DNA from: Streptococcaceae bacterium
GTDB taxonomy: Bacteria > Bacillota > Bacilli > Lactobacillales > Streptococcaceae
DNA length: 64,000 nt
Assembly (NCBI GenBank): GCA_022484805.1
Contig: JAKVKP010000001.1
Location: forward strand, 1-64,000
Reading direction: 5' to 3'
The translations under genes and the position numbers were made by a program. Shown piece by piece: positions 17,509 through 25,872 of the stretch. The stretch's first letter is position 1, and the number at the start of each line of letters is the position of its first letter. The notes below the pieces were generated by a model, which saw nothing but the letters and a program-made list of their open reading frames with translations, had not been told where the DNA came from and made no database searches.

Positions 17509-19185
17509 CTATATTTCGATTATAAACGCTTCATAAGGTCTGATTAAATCCATCAATCGATGACGATCTGAGTAATTTGAGATAATAACCTTCTGCGAAT
17601 TGATATTTGGCAATTCCAGTAACTCACTCAATTCTATCATTTCTTCCGATAGATTTGCTAGTACAATCCATCTTCTATCGTTATCTTGACGCAAATAAGT
17701 AAATAATCGTTGATCCTCAGGTAATAATAACTGGTAATCCCCTTCTCTAAGCATCGTATCTTGCTTACGAAGCTGAATTAATTTCTGATAATAGGCAAAG
17801 ACGGATTTATCCGAGCTCAAATCACGTTCGACATTAATTTCGGAATAATTAGGATTGACTTTAAACCAAGGTGTGCCAGTTGTAAAGCCCGCATTTTTTT
17901 CCGAATTCCATTGCATCGGCGTTCTTGCATTATCACGTGAAATTTTATGAACAGCAGCTAAAAATTCTGCTTCAGTCAATGTTTTTTGCTGCTCAACAAA
18001 GTGTTGATAATTCCCACGTAATTCGATATCCTCGTACTCATTCAATTCAAATTGTGGATTGGTCATGCCAATTTCTTCACCCTGATAAATATAAGGCGTC
18101 CCTTGTAAGCCGTGTAAAATCGTCGCAAAGGCAGTCGCGCATTCATAACGATAATTCGTATCATTTCCCCAGCGGCTGATGACTCTTGCTCGATCATGAT
18201 TTTCAAAATATAAAGCATTCCAGCCATTATCTCGTAATTCATTTTGCCAGTTTGACATAATGGACTTTAAGGCAACTAAATCAGGCTTCTGAAGCGCCCA
18301 ACGACCATTAACATCGCCAGCTTTCCGATCAATATGCATGTGTTCAAAAGTGAAAATCATATCTAATTCCTGACGCTTAGGACTAACTAATTCCCACGCA
18401 TTCCAGCTTTTTGCCGCTGGACTTTCGCCAACACTCATCATATCGAGTGGCGTTAAAATTTCTTGATTCATTTCATGAATAAATTCATGCATCCGAGGAC
18501 CATTTTGTTGATTGGCCGTTGTTAAATCACGTGGATTATCCGGAAAGCTTTGATCCTTAGAAATTGATGTGACAACATCCATTCGCCAGCCATCTACACC
18601 TTTTTGCTTCCAAAAACGCATCATATCATAAATATACTGACGCACATTTGGATTTTCCCAATTCAAATCTGGCTGTTCAGCTGCATAGTAATGCAAATAA
18701 TACTGTTGACGGCTATCATCCCAAGTCCAAGCACTACCACCGAAGCTAGAGCCCCAATTATTCGGCTCTGAGCCATCTGACTTTGCATCTTTCCAGATAT
18801 AAAAATCACTGAAAAAATTGTCTCTACCTTTTCTACTTTCCTGAAACCAGATGCATTGGTCCGAAGTATGGTTGGCCACAAAGTCCATGATGATTTTAAT
18901 ATCGCGTTGATGCGCTTGCTCAATCAATCGGTACATGTCTTCATTGTTTCCGAACATTGAATCAATTTGTCGATAATCAGTAATATCATAACCATTGTCA
19001 ACTTGTGGTGATAAATAGACTGGACTTAACCAAAGCGCATCAATGCCTAATTTATCTAGATACGATAGCTTTTCAATAATACCATTAATATCTCCAATTC
19101 CAGACCCAGTTGTATCATTATAGCTTTTAGGATAAATTTGGTAAATCACCGCATCTTTCCACCACTCACTTCGTTTTGTATCCAT
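17509..19185 (-). CDS. GH13 alpha-glucosidase (oligo-1,6-glucosidase group)
   Basis: 558-aa cytoplasmic glycosidase. All four GH13 regions are visible: DFVANHTSDQ; GWRMDV with the nucleophile Asp near residue 201; the acid/base Glu in MSVGESPAAKSW near 252; FENHDRARV near 327. The Val after GWRMD fits the alpha-1,6-specific group (oligo-1,6-glucosidase, dextran glucosidase), though trehalose-6-phosphate hydrolase and sucrose hydrolases are close relatives. It follows the GH36 gene by 9 bp and would process the glucosyl part of the imported sugar. Confidence 0.85.
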   Translation of the reverse strand: MDTKRSEWWKDAVIYQIYPKSYNDTTGSGIGDINGIIEKLSYLDKLGIDALWLSPVYLSPQVDNGYDITDYRQIDSMFGNNEDMYRLIEQAHQRDIKIIMDFVANHTSDQCIWFQESRKGRDNFFSDFYIWKDAKSDGSEPNNWGSSFGGSAWTWDDSRQQYYLHYYAAEQPDLNWENPNVRQYIYDMMRFWKQKGVDGWRMDVVTSISKDQSFPDNPRDLTTANQQNGPRMHEFIHEMNQEILTPLDMMSVGESPAAKSWNAWELVSPKRQELDMIFTFEHMHIDRKAGDVNGRWALQKPDLVALKSIMSNWQNELRDNGWNALYFENHDRARVISRWGNDTNYRYECATAFATILHGLQGTPYIYQGEEIGMTNPQFELNEYEDIELRGNYQHFVEQQKTLTEAEFLAAVHKISRDNARTPMQWNSEKNAGFTTGTPWFKVNPNYSEINVERDLSSDKSVFAYYQKLIQLRKQDTMLREGDYQLLLPEDQRLFTYLRQDNDRRWIVLANLSEEMIELSELLELPNINSQKVIISNYSDRHRLMDLIRPYEAFIIEI

Positions 19186-19194
19186 TCTAACTCC

Positions 19195-21390
19195 TTAATT
19201 TCTTTTTTTATTTTCAGACTGTCTTATCAGATACCAGGTTTGCGCAAAAAAATCATGCTTCACATCATTTATTGCTAAACCGATTTGCATCAATTCATCA
19301 CCACGCCTAATCACATCCGTACCTGCAATTTGATAGTAGCAGTCGGAATCAATTCCCGTAAGACAGAGACGCTTACTTGGTGTATTAGCCCGTGATAAGA
19401 TTTGAACATAGCTCACAACCACTTCTTGAAAATCAGCTGAAACATAAAGCCAAGCCTTCGCATTTTCACGTTGAGCAGTCTTTAAGCGATAAAGTTCACC
19501 AAATTGTATCGTTTGCCGAATTTGCTTATAAAATTTAATCTGCTGTCTGATGATTTCCTTTTCTTCAATTGTTAATGCTAAAATATCTAATTCATAGCCA
19601 AAATTACCTTGCATCGCAACAATACCACGTGTTTTCAAGCTCGTTAATCGACCATTCTGATGATTAGGACTGGCCGAAACGTGGCAGCCCATACTCGCTG
19701 AAGGGTAAAGCATACTCGTTCCCTCTTGAATTGACAATCTTTCAATGGCATCGGTATCATCACTAGTCCAGGTTTGTGGCATATAATAAGTAAGACCAGC
19801 ATCAAAACGACCACCTCCACCTGCACAATTTTCAAAAAGTACATCAGGAAATGCCGATGTCAGTCTTTCCACAACGTCATATAATCCTAAAATATAACGG
19901 TGTGCCGTTTCCCTTTGACGAAACTTAGGTAAAAATTGACTGCCAATTTCCGTCAAGGAACGATTAAAATCCCACTTAACATAATCAACCCCAGCCTCTT
20001 TAAAAATAGTCATAAAAGTCTCTACTAAATAATCACAAACATCTGGATTTGTTAAATCTAAAACCCATTGATCACGCGAAAGGGAGTGTTGACGTCCTGG
20101 TGTACCAAGCACCCATTCTGGATGTTGCTGATAAAGTAGACTATCAGGGCTAATCATCTCTGGTTCAACCCACAAGCCAAATTTCAATCCCATCGCTTTT
20201 ATTTTTTGGCTAAAGCTACCCAAGCCATTTGGAAATTTTCTTAAATTCACTTGCCAATCACCAAGAGAGGAGCTTGCATTATCTCTTCGACCAAACCAGC
20301 CATCATCCAGTACAAATAGCTCAATACCCAAATCAGCAGATTCCTTGGCAAAATCAAGTAAACGAGCTTCTTCTAAGTCAAAATAAAAGGCTTCCCAGCT
20401 ATTAATTAAAATCGGACGTTCTTGCCATTGATGGTTGCCACGAACCAAAAATCGTTGATGGCTTGTTCGAAAAATTTGGCCCATCTCATGCAGTCCGTTT
20501 TTAGCATAAACTAGTAATGCAGCAGGTGTTTCAAATTTTTCACCCGCCTCAAGCCGCCAGCTAAACTGCGCAGGATTTAAGCCAATTTGCATTCTTAGCG
20601 CATCGTGCATTTCCATTGTGACACTTGCCCGAAAATCACCTGAATAAATCAAGCTCATCGCTCGAATTTCACCATAATTTTCATTAAATTGTGAATCTGC
20701 CAAGGCAATAAATGGTTGATGTTCGTGACTACTTTGTCCTCTTAGGCTTTCGATAATTTGACCATTTTGGGTCAGTTCACTTTGTTGAAACTGCATTTCT
20801 CTAGCCCAGCCACCTGAAAAATGTAATAATTGCTGATTCGTGTTATCAATTTGAACACAAGCTGAGCTCAATTCAGAAATCTGGATGCTTTCAATACCAA
20901 TATTCTCAATTGTTACAAAGCGAACCAAAGCAGCTGTCTGATGATTTAAGCCGTAATATTGCTGCATTTTAAGCTGTTTAACATTATCAATCAAAGTAAT
21001 AATTAAAGTTTCGCCCTTCTCATCAACTAGGCTTGGTAAATTATTTGGCTTCAATAGCTTAGGTTGAATTTCAAAATCAACATATCTGAAATCAGAAATA
21101 TTTGAACCATCAGCGTGTTCTAAAACAAAGGCTGGTTTGCGCAAGTCCGAATTGCCATAAGCTGGATATTCAATTGGTAATCTCTCTAATTTAAATTCCT
21201 TTATTCCGTCAGTGTCAGCGACATAGCTCGCACGCTTGATTTCTGTTATTAAATAGTCTAGCGCTGCGTCCTTTAGTTCATCGCCCCAATATAGATGTGT
21301 TAAATGACCGCTTGGTAAAACCTGCATTACATAACTCATCTGTGAAGTAGATAAATGGAAAATACGCGTTTTTTGATTAAAAGTTATCAT
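19195..21390 (-). CDS. GH36 alpha-galactosidase
   Basis: 731 aa, full length for the tetrameric GH36 group. VLDDGWFGRRDN near residue 360, the nucleophile in KWDFNRS (about residue 472), the substrate-binding ENCAGGGGRFD and the acid/base Asp in QTWTSDDTDAIERL (about 545) are present. It removes alpha-1,6-galactose from melibiose, raffinose or stachyose in the cytoplasm. Situated between the PTS genes and the GH13 enzyme. Confidence 0.92.
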   Translation of the reverse strand: MITFNQKTRIFHLSTSQMSYVMQVLPSGHLTHLYWGDELKDAALDYLITEIKRASYVADTDGIKEFKLERLPIEYPAYGNSDLRKPAFVLEHADGSNISDFRYVDFEIQPKLLKPNNLPSLVDEKGETLIITLIDNVKQLKMQQYYGLNHQTAALVRFVTIENIGIESIQISELSSACVQIDNTNQQLLHFSGGWAREMQFQQSELTQNGQIIESLRGQSSHEHQPFIALADSQFNENYGEIRAMSLIYSGDFRASVTMEMHDALRMQIGLNPAQFSWRLEAGEKFETPAALLVYAKNGLHEMGQIFRTSHQRFLVRGNHQWQERPILINSWEAFYFDLEEARLLDFAKESADLGIELFVLDDGWFGRRDNASSSLGDWQVNLRKFPNGLGSFSQKIKAMGLKFGLWVEPEMISPDSLLYQQHPEWVLGTPGRQHSLSRDQWVLDLTNPDVCDYLVETFMTIFKEAGVDYVKWDFNRSLTEIGSQFLPKFRQRETAHRYILGLYDVVERLTSAFPDVLFENCAGGGGRFDAGLTYYMPQTWTSDDTDAIERLSIQEGTSMLYPSASMGCHVSASPNHQNGRLTSLKTRGIVAMQGNFGYELDILALTIEEKEIIRQQIKFYKQIRQTIQFGELYRLKTAQRENAKAWLYVSADFQEVVVSYVQILSRANTPSKRLCLTGIDSDCYYQIAGTDVIRRGDELMQIGLAINDVKHDFFAQTWYLIRQSENKKRN

Positions 21391-21432
21391 TTTATATCCC
21401 TTATTAAATTCTTTGCAAATCGATAGTACTAG

Positions 21433-22257
21433 TTAAGCAATACCGAGTACTGACGCAATAATGCCAATAATAATCACGCCAACAATCATTTTATTGATTG
21501 AGACATTCTTCTTAGCAATTAACCAGTAGCATAACATTGTAAATGCAAGCGGAATAATGCCGATGAAAATGGAATCCAACATTTCCTGTGATTTCATGAC
21601 TGTCTTACCACTCATAACCATATTCCATTTCAAATCAAATTTGACCATACTTGAAGTCATTGCGCCAACCATTGTAATACCAACAATTGAGGCTGCTTTG
21701 GTTAAAACACTCATTAATCCCGAATTGTACAAATCAGAAATATAAGTCGAGCCTAAGGTATAGCCTAATTTACCAGCAAACCAGCGTGTCAACTGAGTGG
21801 GAATATTAAATATCAGTAAGAAAATAATTGGTGCTAAAATATTCCCTTGATTCGCTAAGGGAATCGCAATACCAGCTGCAATAACTCGAAGTACGCCCCA
21901 AAATACAGAGTCGCCTAAACCAGAAAGTGGGCCCATTAGACTGGTTTTAATTGCTGAAATTGAATCTGAATCGAAATCGGGCTTTTCAGAATTTTCTTTT
22001 TCCATTGAAGCAGCAATTCCCAAGATAAAGGGATAAGTCGCTACAGTTGTATTAAAATAGGCATTGTGCCGCATCATTGCCTGTTTTCTTTCATCCTCTG
22101 TTTGATAATATTTATTTATGAATGGTAACATCGCATAAGTTACACCTGAGCCACCAAGCTTGGTTGGTGTTACTGATGCAAATTCGGTGAATGACCGCCA
22201 ATACATCTGCTTTAATAATTTTTTTTCGTCTTTAGTTAGTTCTGCTTTTGCCATCAT
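21433..22257 (-). CDS. PTS mannose-family IID component
   Basis: 274 aa. Typical IID sequence: EDERKQAMMRHNAYFNTTVATYPFILGI and GPLSGLGDSVFWG, then C-terminal membrane segments. With IIC it forms the membrane channel of the phosphotransferase system. Two adjacent ATGs (22257 and 22254) are possible starts. Confidence 0.93.
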   Translation of the reverse strand: MMAKAELTKDEKKLLKQMYWRSFTEFASVTPTKLGGSGVTYAMLPFINKYYQTEDERKQAMMRHNAYFNTTVATYPFILGIAASMEKENSEKPDFDSDSISAIKTSLMGPLSGLGDSVFWGVLRVIAAGIAIPLANQGNILAPIIFLLIFNIPTQLTRWFAGKLGYTLGSTYISDLYNSGLMSVLTKAASIVGITMVGAMTSSMVKFDLKWNMVMSGKTVMKSQEMLDSIFIGIIPLAFTMLCYWLIAKKNVSINKMIVGVIIIGIIASVLGIA

Positions 22258-22283
22258 TTTTCCTTTCCACTACTTTTTTATCA

Positions 22284-23108
22284 TTATACGTAGAAATCAT
22301 CCACTTCTTGTTGCTTAGGATCACTATTTCTATTTACTGAAGTATTGACACCCTGTTTTAACTGGTCTTTAATCCCTTTAAGCGTGATATCATTTTGTGC
22401 CACAATCACAGCAATAATAATGGCAATCGCTGAAATCGCGATTAACGGAATATCAAGATATGCGATTAAGACAAAGCCCAAGAAAAAGTAAACGGCAATT
22501 TTATTATCCCAAAGCATTTTCAAAAGCATTGCCATACCAACTGCTGGCAATAAGTTCCCTGCAATCTCTAAACCGTGCATAATCACATCAGGAATCATTT
22601 TCAAAACAGATTCTGTTGCCTTTGAACCGACTAAAATAGCAAAAAATGGAATCAAGCTATACAAGCCCCAGTTCAATGTCCATATACCAAAGTGCAAGCG
22701 TGTATAAGCTTTGGCATTACCTTGAGCAGCATACTTATCAAAACGCGTAGACAGCGGTGCAACAACGGCAATCCATATTAATTGCTTAATCTGTAAACCA
22801 ATAATTCCAAGCGGTAAGGCCAAAGTGATCGCATATTCTGTTCCACCACCAAGTTTAATTGCAAAAGCTGCAGCAAGCGCTGAAGCCAGACCAGGCTCAG
22901 CAGAAGCGGCGCCCCCTATGTTGACAACACCCATAAAAATAGTTTCAAGTGCTGCACCTACTAGTAAACCAGTTTGTAAATCTCCCAAAAATAAACCAAC
23001 AAGTGGAGCGATTACAATTGGTCGCCCTAACATTGTAAAACCTAATAATTCCTGCCCTCCAACTGTCAACCAGACAATCAAAGCAACAGCGATTGCTTCA
23101 TATAACAT
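22284..23108 (-). CDS. PTS mannose-family IIC component
   Basis: 274 aa, about seven hydrophobic segments. Family landmarks GRPIVIAPLVGLFLGDLQTG and MGVVNIGGAASAEP near the N terminus. Spacing to neighbours 26 bp each side, one operon with IIAB and IID. Confidence 0.93.
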   Translation of the reverse strand: MLYEAIAVALIVWLTVGGQELLGFTMLGRPIVIAPLVGLFLGDLQTGLLVGAALETIFMGVVNIGGAASAEPGLASALAAAFAIKLGGGTEYAITLALPLGIIGLQIKQLIWIAVVAPLSTRFDKYAAQGNAKAYTRLHFGIWTLNWGLYSLIPFFAILVGSKATESVLKMIPDVIMHGLEIAGNLLPAVGMAMLLKMLWDNKIAVYFFLGFVLIAYLDIPLIAISAIAIIIAVIVAQNDITLKGIKDQLKQGVNTSVNRNSDPKQQEVDDFYV

Positions 23109-23133
23109 TGTTTTTCTCCTTTACTGTCCATTT

Positions 23134-24111
23134 TTATAACAAATTTTTTGCAAGCTCTTTTTTCTCAGCAGGAACCATTTGAATGTCAGTTTGTGGGAAA
23201 ATGTCAACTAGCTCGCCTAGTGAAGTCATCTCCGCTTCTGTCAATAAAACGGTTGATGCAAGTTTTTTCTTTTCACCCTCAACCATCTTGCCGACGTTAC
23301 CAACATTAATTCGATTAAAATAGTTAACTTGACTTGCCAAGCGAGCTGCATCATGAACTGTTCTTACTAAAACTAAAATATTCTTAGTTGCCGAACGATG
23401 GTCGTTCAATATAATTGCCGCATCATCAATCGTTCGCATTAAAACTTTAATCCCATTCGGCGCAGCCATTCTCAATGCATTTTCCTGCAGTTCATTCGTC
23501 ACCACTTCATCATTGGCGACGATAATACCATCAATTTTTAATTCCTTTGTCCAAACCATTGCAATTTGACCATGTATCAGGCGTTCGTCAATACGCATCG
23601 TGATTGCTTTATTTGTTACAGGTCGCTTCAATAGCTTGTCAATCGCTACATCTTTGACCGTTTCGTTCACATCGGCGACTGATTGAACAGCTTCTACCTC
23701 AGAATATTTCAATCCTTCAATCAATTTTACTTGTTTTAACTCCAAACGAGCCGTATTTACTAATTCTTGAATTTTGTGATACGTATAATCCTCACCAGCT
23801 AAAGCGATAGATACGGTTTCTAAAATTAATGGAATATTCATTCCCGCAATCACAAAAAAATTGGTTTTACCATTCGTTTTCATTACTATCTTTTGATTAA
23901 CGCTACCACCATATAAATCCGTAAAAATAATTGCTTGATCCTCGTCACTAATTGATTCAATGAAACGATCCAATGCATCATCTAAATCTGGTACATCATC
24001 CGTATAAGCAGAAATATAGGTAAAATCCTTATTTTCTCCTAAAAATAATTCCAATGTTGCCTTAATACCATCGGCTAATTTGCCATGACCAGCTACTAAA
24101 AATTTCTTCAA
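23134..24111 (-). CDS. PTS mannose-family IIAB fusion protein
   Basis: Carries the phosphate from HPr to the incoming sugar. IIA domain (about residues 1-130) with the phospho-histidine in LVAGHGKLADG; IIB domain (about 165-325) with the second phospho-histidine in RIDERLIHGQIAM. IIA and IIB are joined in one chain, as in ManL/ManX types. I place the start at TTG 24111, because AGGAGG lies 7 nt before it and the 20 codons upstream run through the promoter and cre-like site. Confidence 0.88.
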   Translation of the reverse strand: MKKFLVAGHGKLADGIKATLELFLGENKDFTYISAYTDDVPDLDDALDRFIESISDEDQAIIFTDLYGGSVNQKIVMKTNGKTNFFVIAGMNIPLILETVSIALAGEDYTYHKIQELVNTARLELKQVKLIEGLKYSEVEAVQSVADVNETVKDVAIDKLLKRPVTNKAITMRIDERLIHGQIAMVWTKELKIDGIIVANDEVVTNELQENALRMAAPNGIKVLMRTIDDAAIILNDHRSATKNILVLVRTVHDAARLASQVNYFNRINVGNVGKMVEGEKKKLASTVLLTEAEMTSLGELVDIFPQTDIQMVPAEKKELAKNLL

Positions 24112-24130
24112 ATCTTCCCTCCTAAATATT

Positions 24131-24144
24131 GGTAAGCGTTTTCT
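24131..24144 (-). promoter_or_regulatory. cre-like CcpA site downstream of the PTS promoter
   Basis: On the minus strand AGAAAACGCTTACC matches 12 of 14 positions of the cre consensus TGWAANCGNTNWCA. It lies between the promoter and the ribosome site, where CcpA would block elongation: glucose repression of the galactoside operon. Confidence 0.6.
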
Positions 24145-24161
24145 TATTTGTCGACTATCAA

Positions 24162-24190
24162 AGTATAACACCCTGTTTGACCGTTTGCAA
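24162..24190 (-). promoter_or_regulatory. Promoter and repeat region of the PTS/galactosidase operon
   Basis: TTGCAA, 17-bp spacer, TATACT. Around and upstream are repeats of ACGGT: GACCGTTT at 24179-24186, AACCGTTTT at 24189-24197 and AAACGGTC near 24236-24243. These are candidate operators for the DeoR protein. Confidence 0.65.
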
Positions 24191-24282
24191 CCGTTTTATT
24201 GACTAAATCGTTCATTTTTTAATATTATTTGATTGAAACGGTCTTTTATGCTGTCAAAAAGGCAGTTTTTAAAAAATTGGGT

Positions 24283-24314
24283 AAAAAAAAACTAGAACCA
24301 TTAAAGATTCTAGT
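24283..24314 (-). terminator. Terminator of the four-cysteine protein gene
   Basis: On the minus strand ACTAGAATC and GGTTCTAGT pair around a 6-nt loop and are followed by eight Ts. Confidence 0.85.
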
Positions 24315-24335
24315 CATTTATTAAAATGATGCAAG

Positions 24336-24542
24336 TTATGCAAGTTCTTTCCAAAAAATACATTTGTGATTTGCGGTAACGTCTTTGCCACTTTCTGGAC
24401 TTTCAGAATTACTGCAATTTGCAATCTCACTAGGATTAATGAAAGTAAAACCTGAAGTCGTATCAGTGATATGAGTACCATCCCAATATGCACAGTTTCC
24501 ACAGCTTTCAGCAACAACATTATGCTTAACTACTTTTGCCAT
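24336..24542 (-). CDS. Small four-cysteine protein, possible Fe-S or metal-binding protein
   Basis: 68 aa, no signal peptide. Four cysteines arranged Cx2C-x25-C-x17-C, in contexts SCGNCAYW and KCIFWKEL. This order and the aromatic residues after the pairs recall high-potential iron-sulfur proteins (Cx2C...C...C), but the spacing is longer and I cannot confirm the family. AAGGCGG lies 8 nt before ATG 24542. An extended -10 (TGCTATAAT, 24573-24581) drives it, with Fur-like boxes 40-70 bp upstream. Single-gene unit with its own terminator. Confidence 0.7.
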   Translation of the reverse strand: MAKVVKHNVVAESCGNCAYWDGTHITDTTSGFTFINPSEIANCSNSESPESGKDVTANHKCIFWKELA

Positions 24543-24618
24543 AATCAAAACCGCCTTTCTTATTTTATAGGTTAATTATAGCACCTAAATTAAGAAAAAA
24601 TTATTAAATAATGATGAC

Positions 24619-24649
24619 GACAATGATAATCAGTATCGATTGATAATCA
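24619..24649. promoter_or_regulatory. Two Fur-family-like boxes
   Basis: 24619-24637 matches the classical 19-bp Fur box in 17 of 19 positions. A second copy of its core TGATAATCA follows at 24641-24649; the first core is at 24624-24632. They lie upstream of the four-cysteine protein gene, outside the -35 region. Confidence 0.5.
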
Positions 24650-24688
24650 ATATTACCAAGGGATTTAAGCTAAAGTTAAGCTGACAAT

Positions 24689-25561
24689 TTAGCTTTTTTC
24701 TACTTGAATTTTAATTTTAATACCATTTGGATCACAGATTAATAACGAGCTGCTACTCTCATTTTGATAACTTACCGCCATCTCTTGCCAATGCTGTTCA
24801 ATTCGAGCAATTTCTTTTTCACTTGACACACTAAACGTATAATAATCCAATCCTAAGTCATTTTCCAACATTGCTGGTGTGTTCCTACCAAGCCAGATAT
24901 TTGAACCAATATGATGATGATAATCACCTGCCGCAAAAAATTTTGCTTGATTGCCATAATTAGTTTTTAAATCAAGTCCTAAAACTTCTGTATAAAAATC
25001 TTCCGTTTGCTTTAAATCGGCGACTTTTAAATGAACATGACCAATTGAACTTTCCTTTGGAAACCCTTGCCATTTTCCATCAGCGGATTCAATCAAATCA
25101 TCGCCGTCTAATTCAATCGTAATACCAACAATTTCGCCATCAGAACGAATATCCCACAATTTTCTGGGCTTATCACTATAAACCTCAATTCCGTTCCCCT
25201 CAGGATCATTGAGATAAAGTGCCTCACTATAGCCATGATCGCTTGCTCCGATTAAAGGTGCTTTATTTGTTAAATAGTGAATCAAAGCATTCCCTAAATC
25301 TTTTCTTGTGGGCAATAAAAAGGCGACATGAAAGAGACCCGTTTTCTTACTAACTGGTAATGGATTTTCTACTTTTTTTAAAACTAATAGAATTTCCTTA
25401 TCAACGCCTAAAACGCTCGTCCAATTGGTTTGCTTTAAAAGCGTTAAGCCAATAGTTTCTGTATAAAATTTTGTTTGCTGCTCTAAATCAGCAACCTTAA
25501 GTGATAAATGACCTGGATGAGTCGCTGCCGAAATTTGAAATTTTGGAATTACAGTAGTCAT
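24689..25561 (-). CDS. Two-domain VOC protein, catechol-2,3-dioxygenase-like (CatE/YfiE type)
   Basis: 290 aa from ATG 25561, which has AGAGGAGA 7 nt upstream. Two glyoxalase/VOC modules: the first begins HPGHLSLKVADLEQQTKFYT (about residue 14), the second IGHVHLKVADLKQTEDFYT (about residue 170). Metal-ligand candidates are the His of each GHLSL/GHVHL and Glu residues such as in GIEVYSD. In bacilli similar proteins open catechol rings and are induced by quinones. A palindrome CTTACTTATAGTAAG lies at 25668-25682. Confidence 0.8.
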   Translation of the reverse strand: MTTVIPKFQISAATHPGHLSLKVADLEQQTKFYTETIGLTLLKQTNWTSVLGVDKEILLVLKKVENPLPVSKKTGLFHVAFLLPTRKDLGNALIHYLTNKAPLIGASDHGYSEALYLNDPEGNGIEVYSDKPRKLWDIRSDGEIVGITIELDGDDLIESADGKWQGFPKESSIGHVHLKVADLKQTEDFYTEVLGLDLKTNYGNQAKFFAAGDYHHHIGSNIWLGRNTPAMLENDLGLDYYTFSVSSEKEIARIEQHWQEMAVSYQNESSSSLLICDPNGIKIKIQVEKS

Positions 25562-25667
25562 AATTTTTCTCCTCTGCCTAAACATTAATAATTATTTATA
25601 TTAATAAACCAAGTGTTCAATTCTTTTATTAAAGATTGAATTACTTTAACTGATAATAGTATATCAC

Positions 25668-25682
25668 TTACTTATAGTAAGC
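25668..25682. promoter_or_regulatory. Palindrome upstream of the VOC dioxygenase gene
   Basis: CTTAC-TTATA-GTAAG inverted repeat about 105 bp before the VOC start. It has the look of an operator for MarR- or HxlR-type quinone-responsive repressors; no such gene is adjacent. The rest of 25,562-25,720 holds no gene that I can see. Confidence 0.35.
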
Positions 25683-25721
25683 TTAAGCGTTTTGCTTGTT
25701 CAAAAGTAGATTCGCTAAAAG

Positions 25722-25752
25722 AAAAAAACGCCGAACACTTAATTAAGTGTTC
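25722..25752 (-). terminator. Terminator near the prophage-host boundary
   Basis: Perfect 20-bp palindrome GAACACTTAATTAAGTGTTC (25733-25752). On the minus strand it is followed by GGCGTTTTTTTC, so it ends leftward transcription coming from the prophage and protects the host VOC gene. Confidence 0.7.
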
Positions 25753-25830
25753 GAACGCTATTACCTATATTAATTTAACGTGCTAGGCGATAAATAGCAT
25801 TATTGATATACCAACATAAATTAAACATAT

Positions 25831-25872
25831 CCCCGACTATTCCCCGACCTCTGGACGAGGCTTTTTTATTTA
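25831..25872. other. Candidate end of the prophage: CCCCGAC repeats and short rightward terminator
   Basis: CCCCGAC occurs twice, 11 bp apart (25831-25837 and 25842-25848), in AT-rich surroundings, followed by CCTC-TGGAC-GAGG and CTTTTTTATTT. Such short GC-rich direct repeats are common as integrase arm sites next to att. The host-to-phage transition must lie between the VOC gene and the polymerase gene; the exact core cannot be set because the other end is outside the window. 25,753-25,830 shows nothing else. Confidence 0.35.

Noticed and set aside
23134-24171. Longer IIAB protein starting at ATG 24171
   Set aside because: The 20 extra codons run through the promoter, cre-like site and Shine-Dalgarno sequence; TTG 24111 has ideal spacing to AGGAGG.
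25666-25688. Near-identical 22-nt sequence at 25,666 and 51,282 (TCACTTACTTATNGTAAGCTT), possible att or shared operator
   Set aside because: The second copy is the coding end of the late regulator gene (KLTISK stop). One 22-nt match in AT-rich DNA of this size can arise by chance; nothing else supports a functional link.
25690-25865. tRNA gene as attachment target of the prophage
   Set aside because: No cloverleaf or tRNA 3' end could be found between the VOC and polymerase genes.
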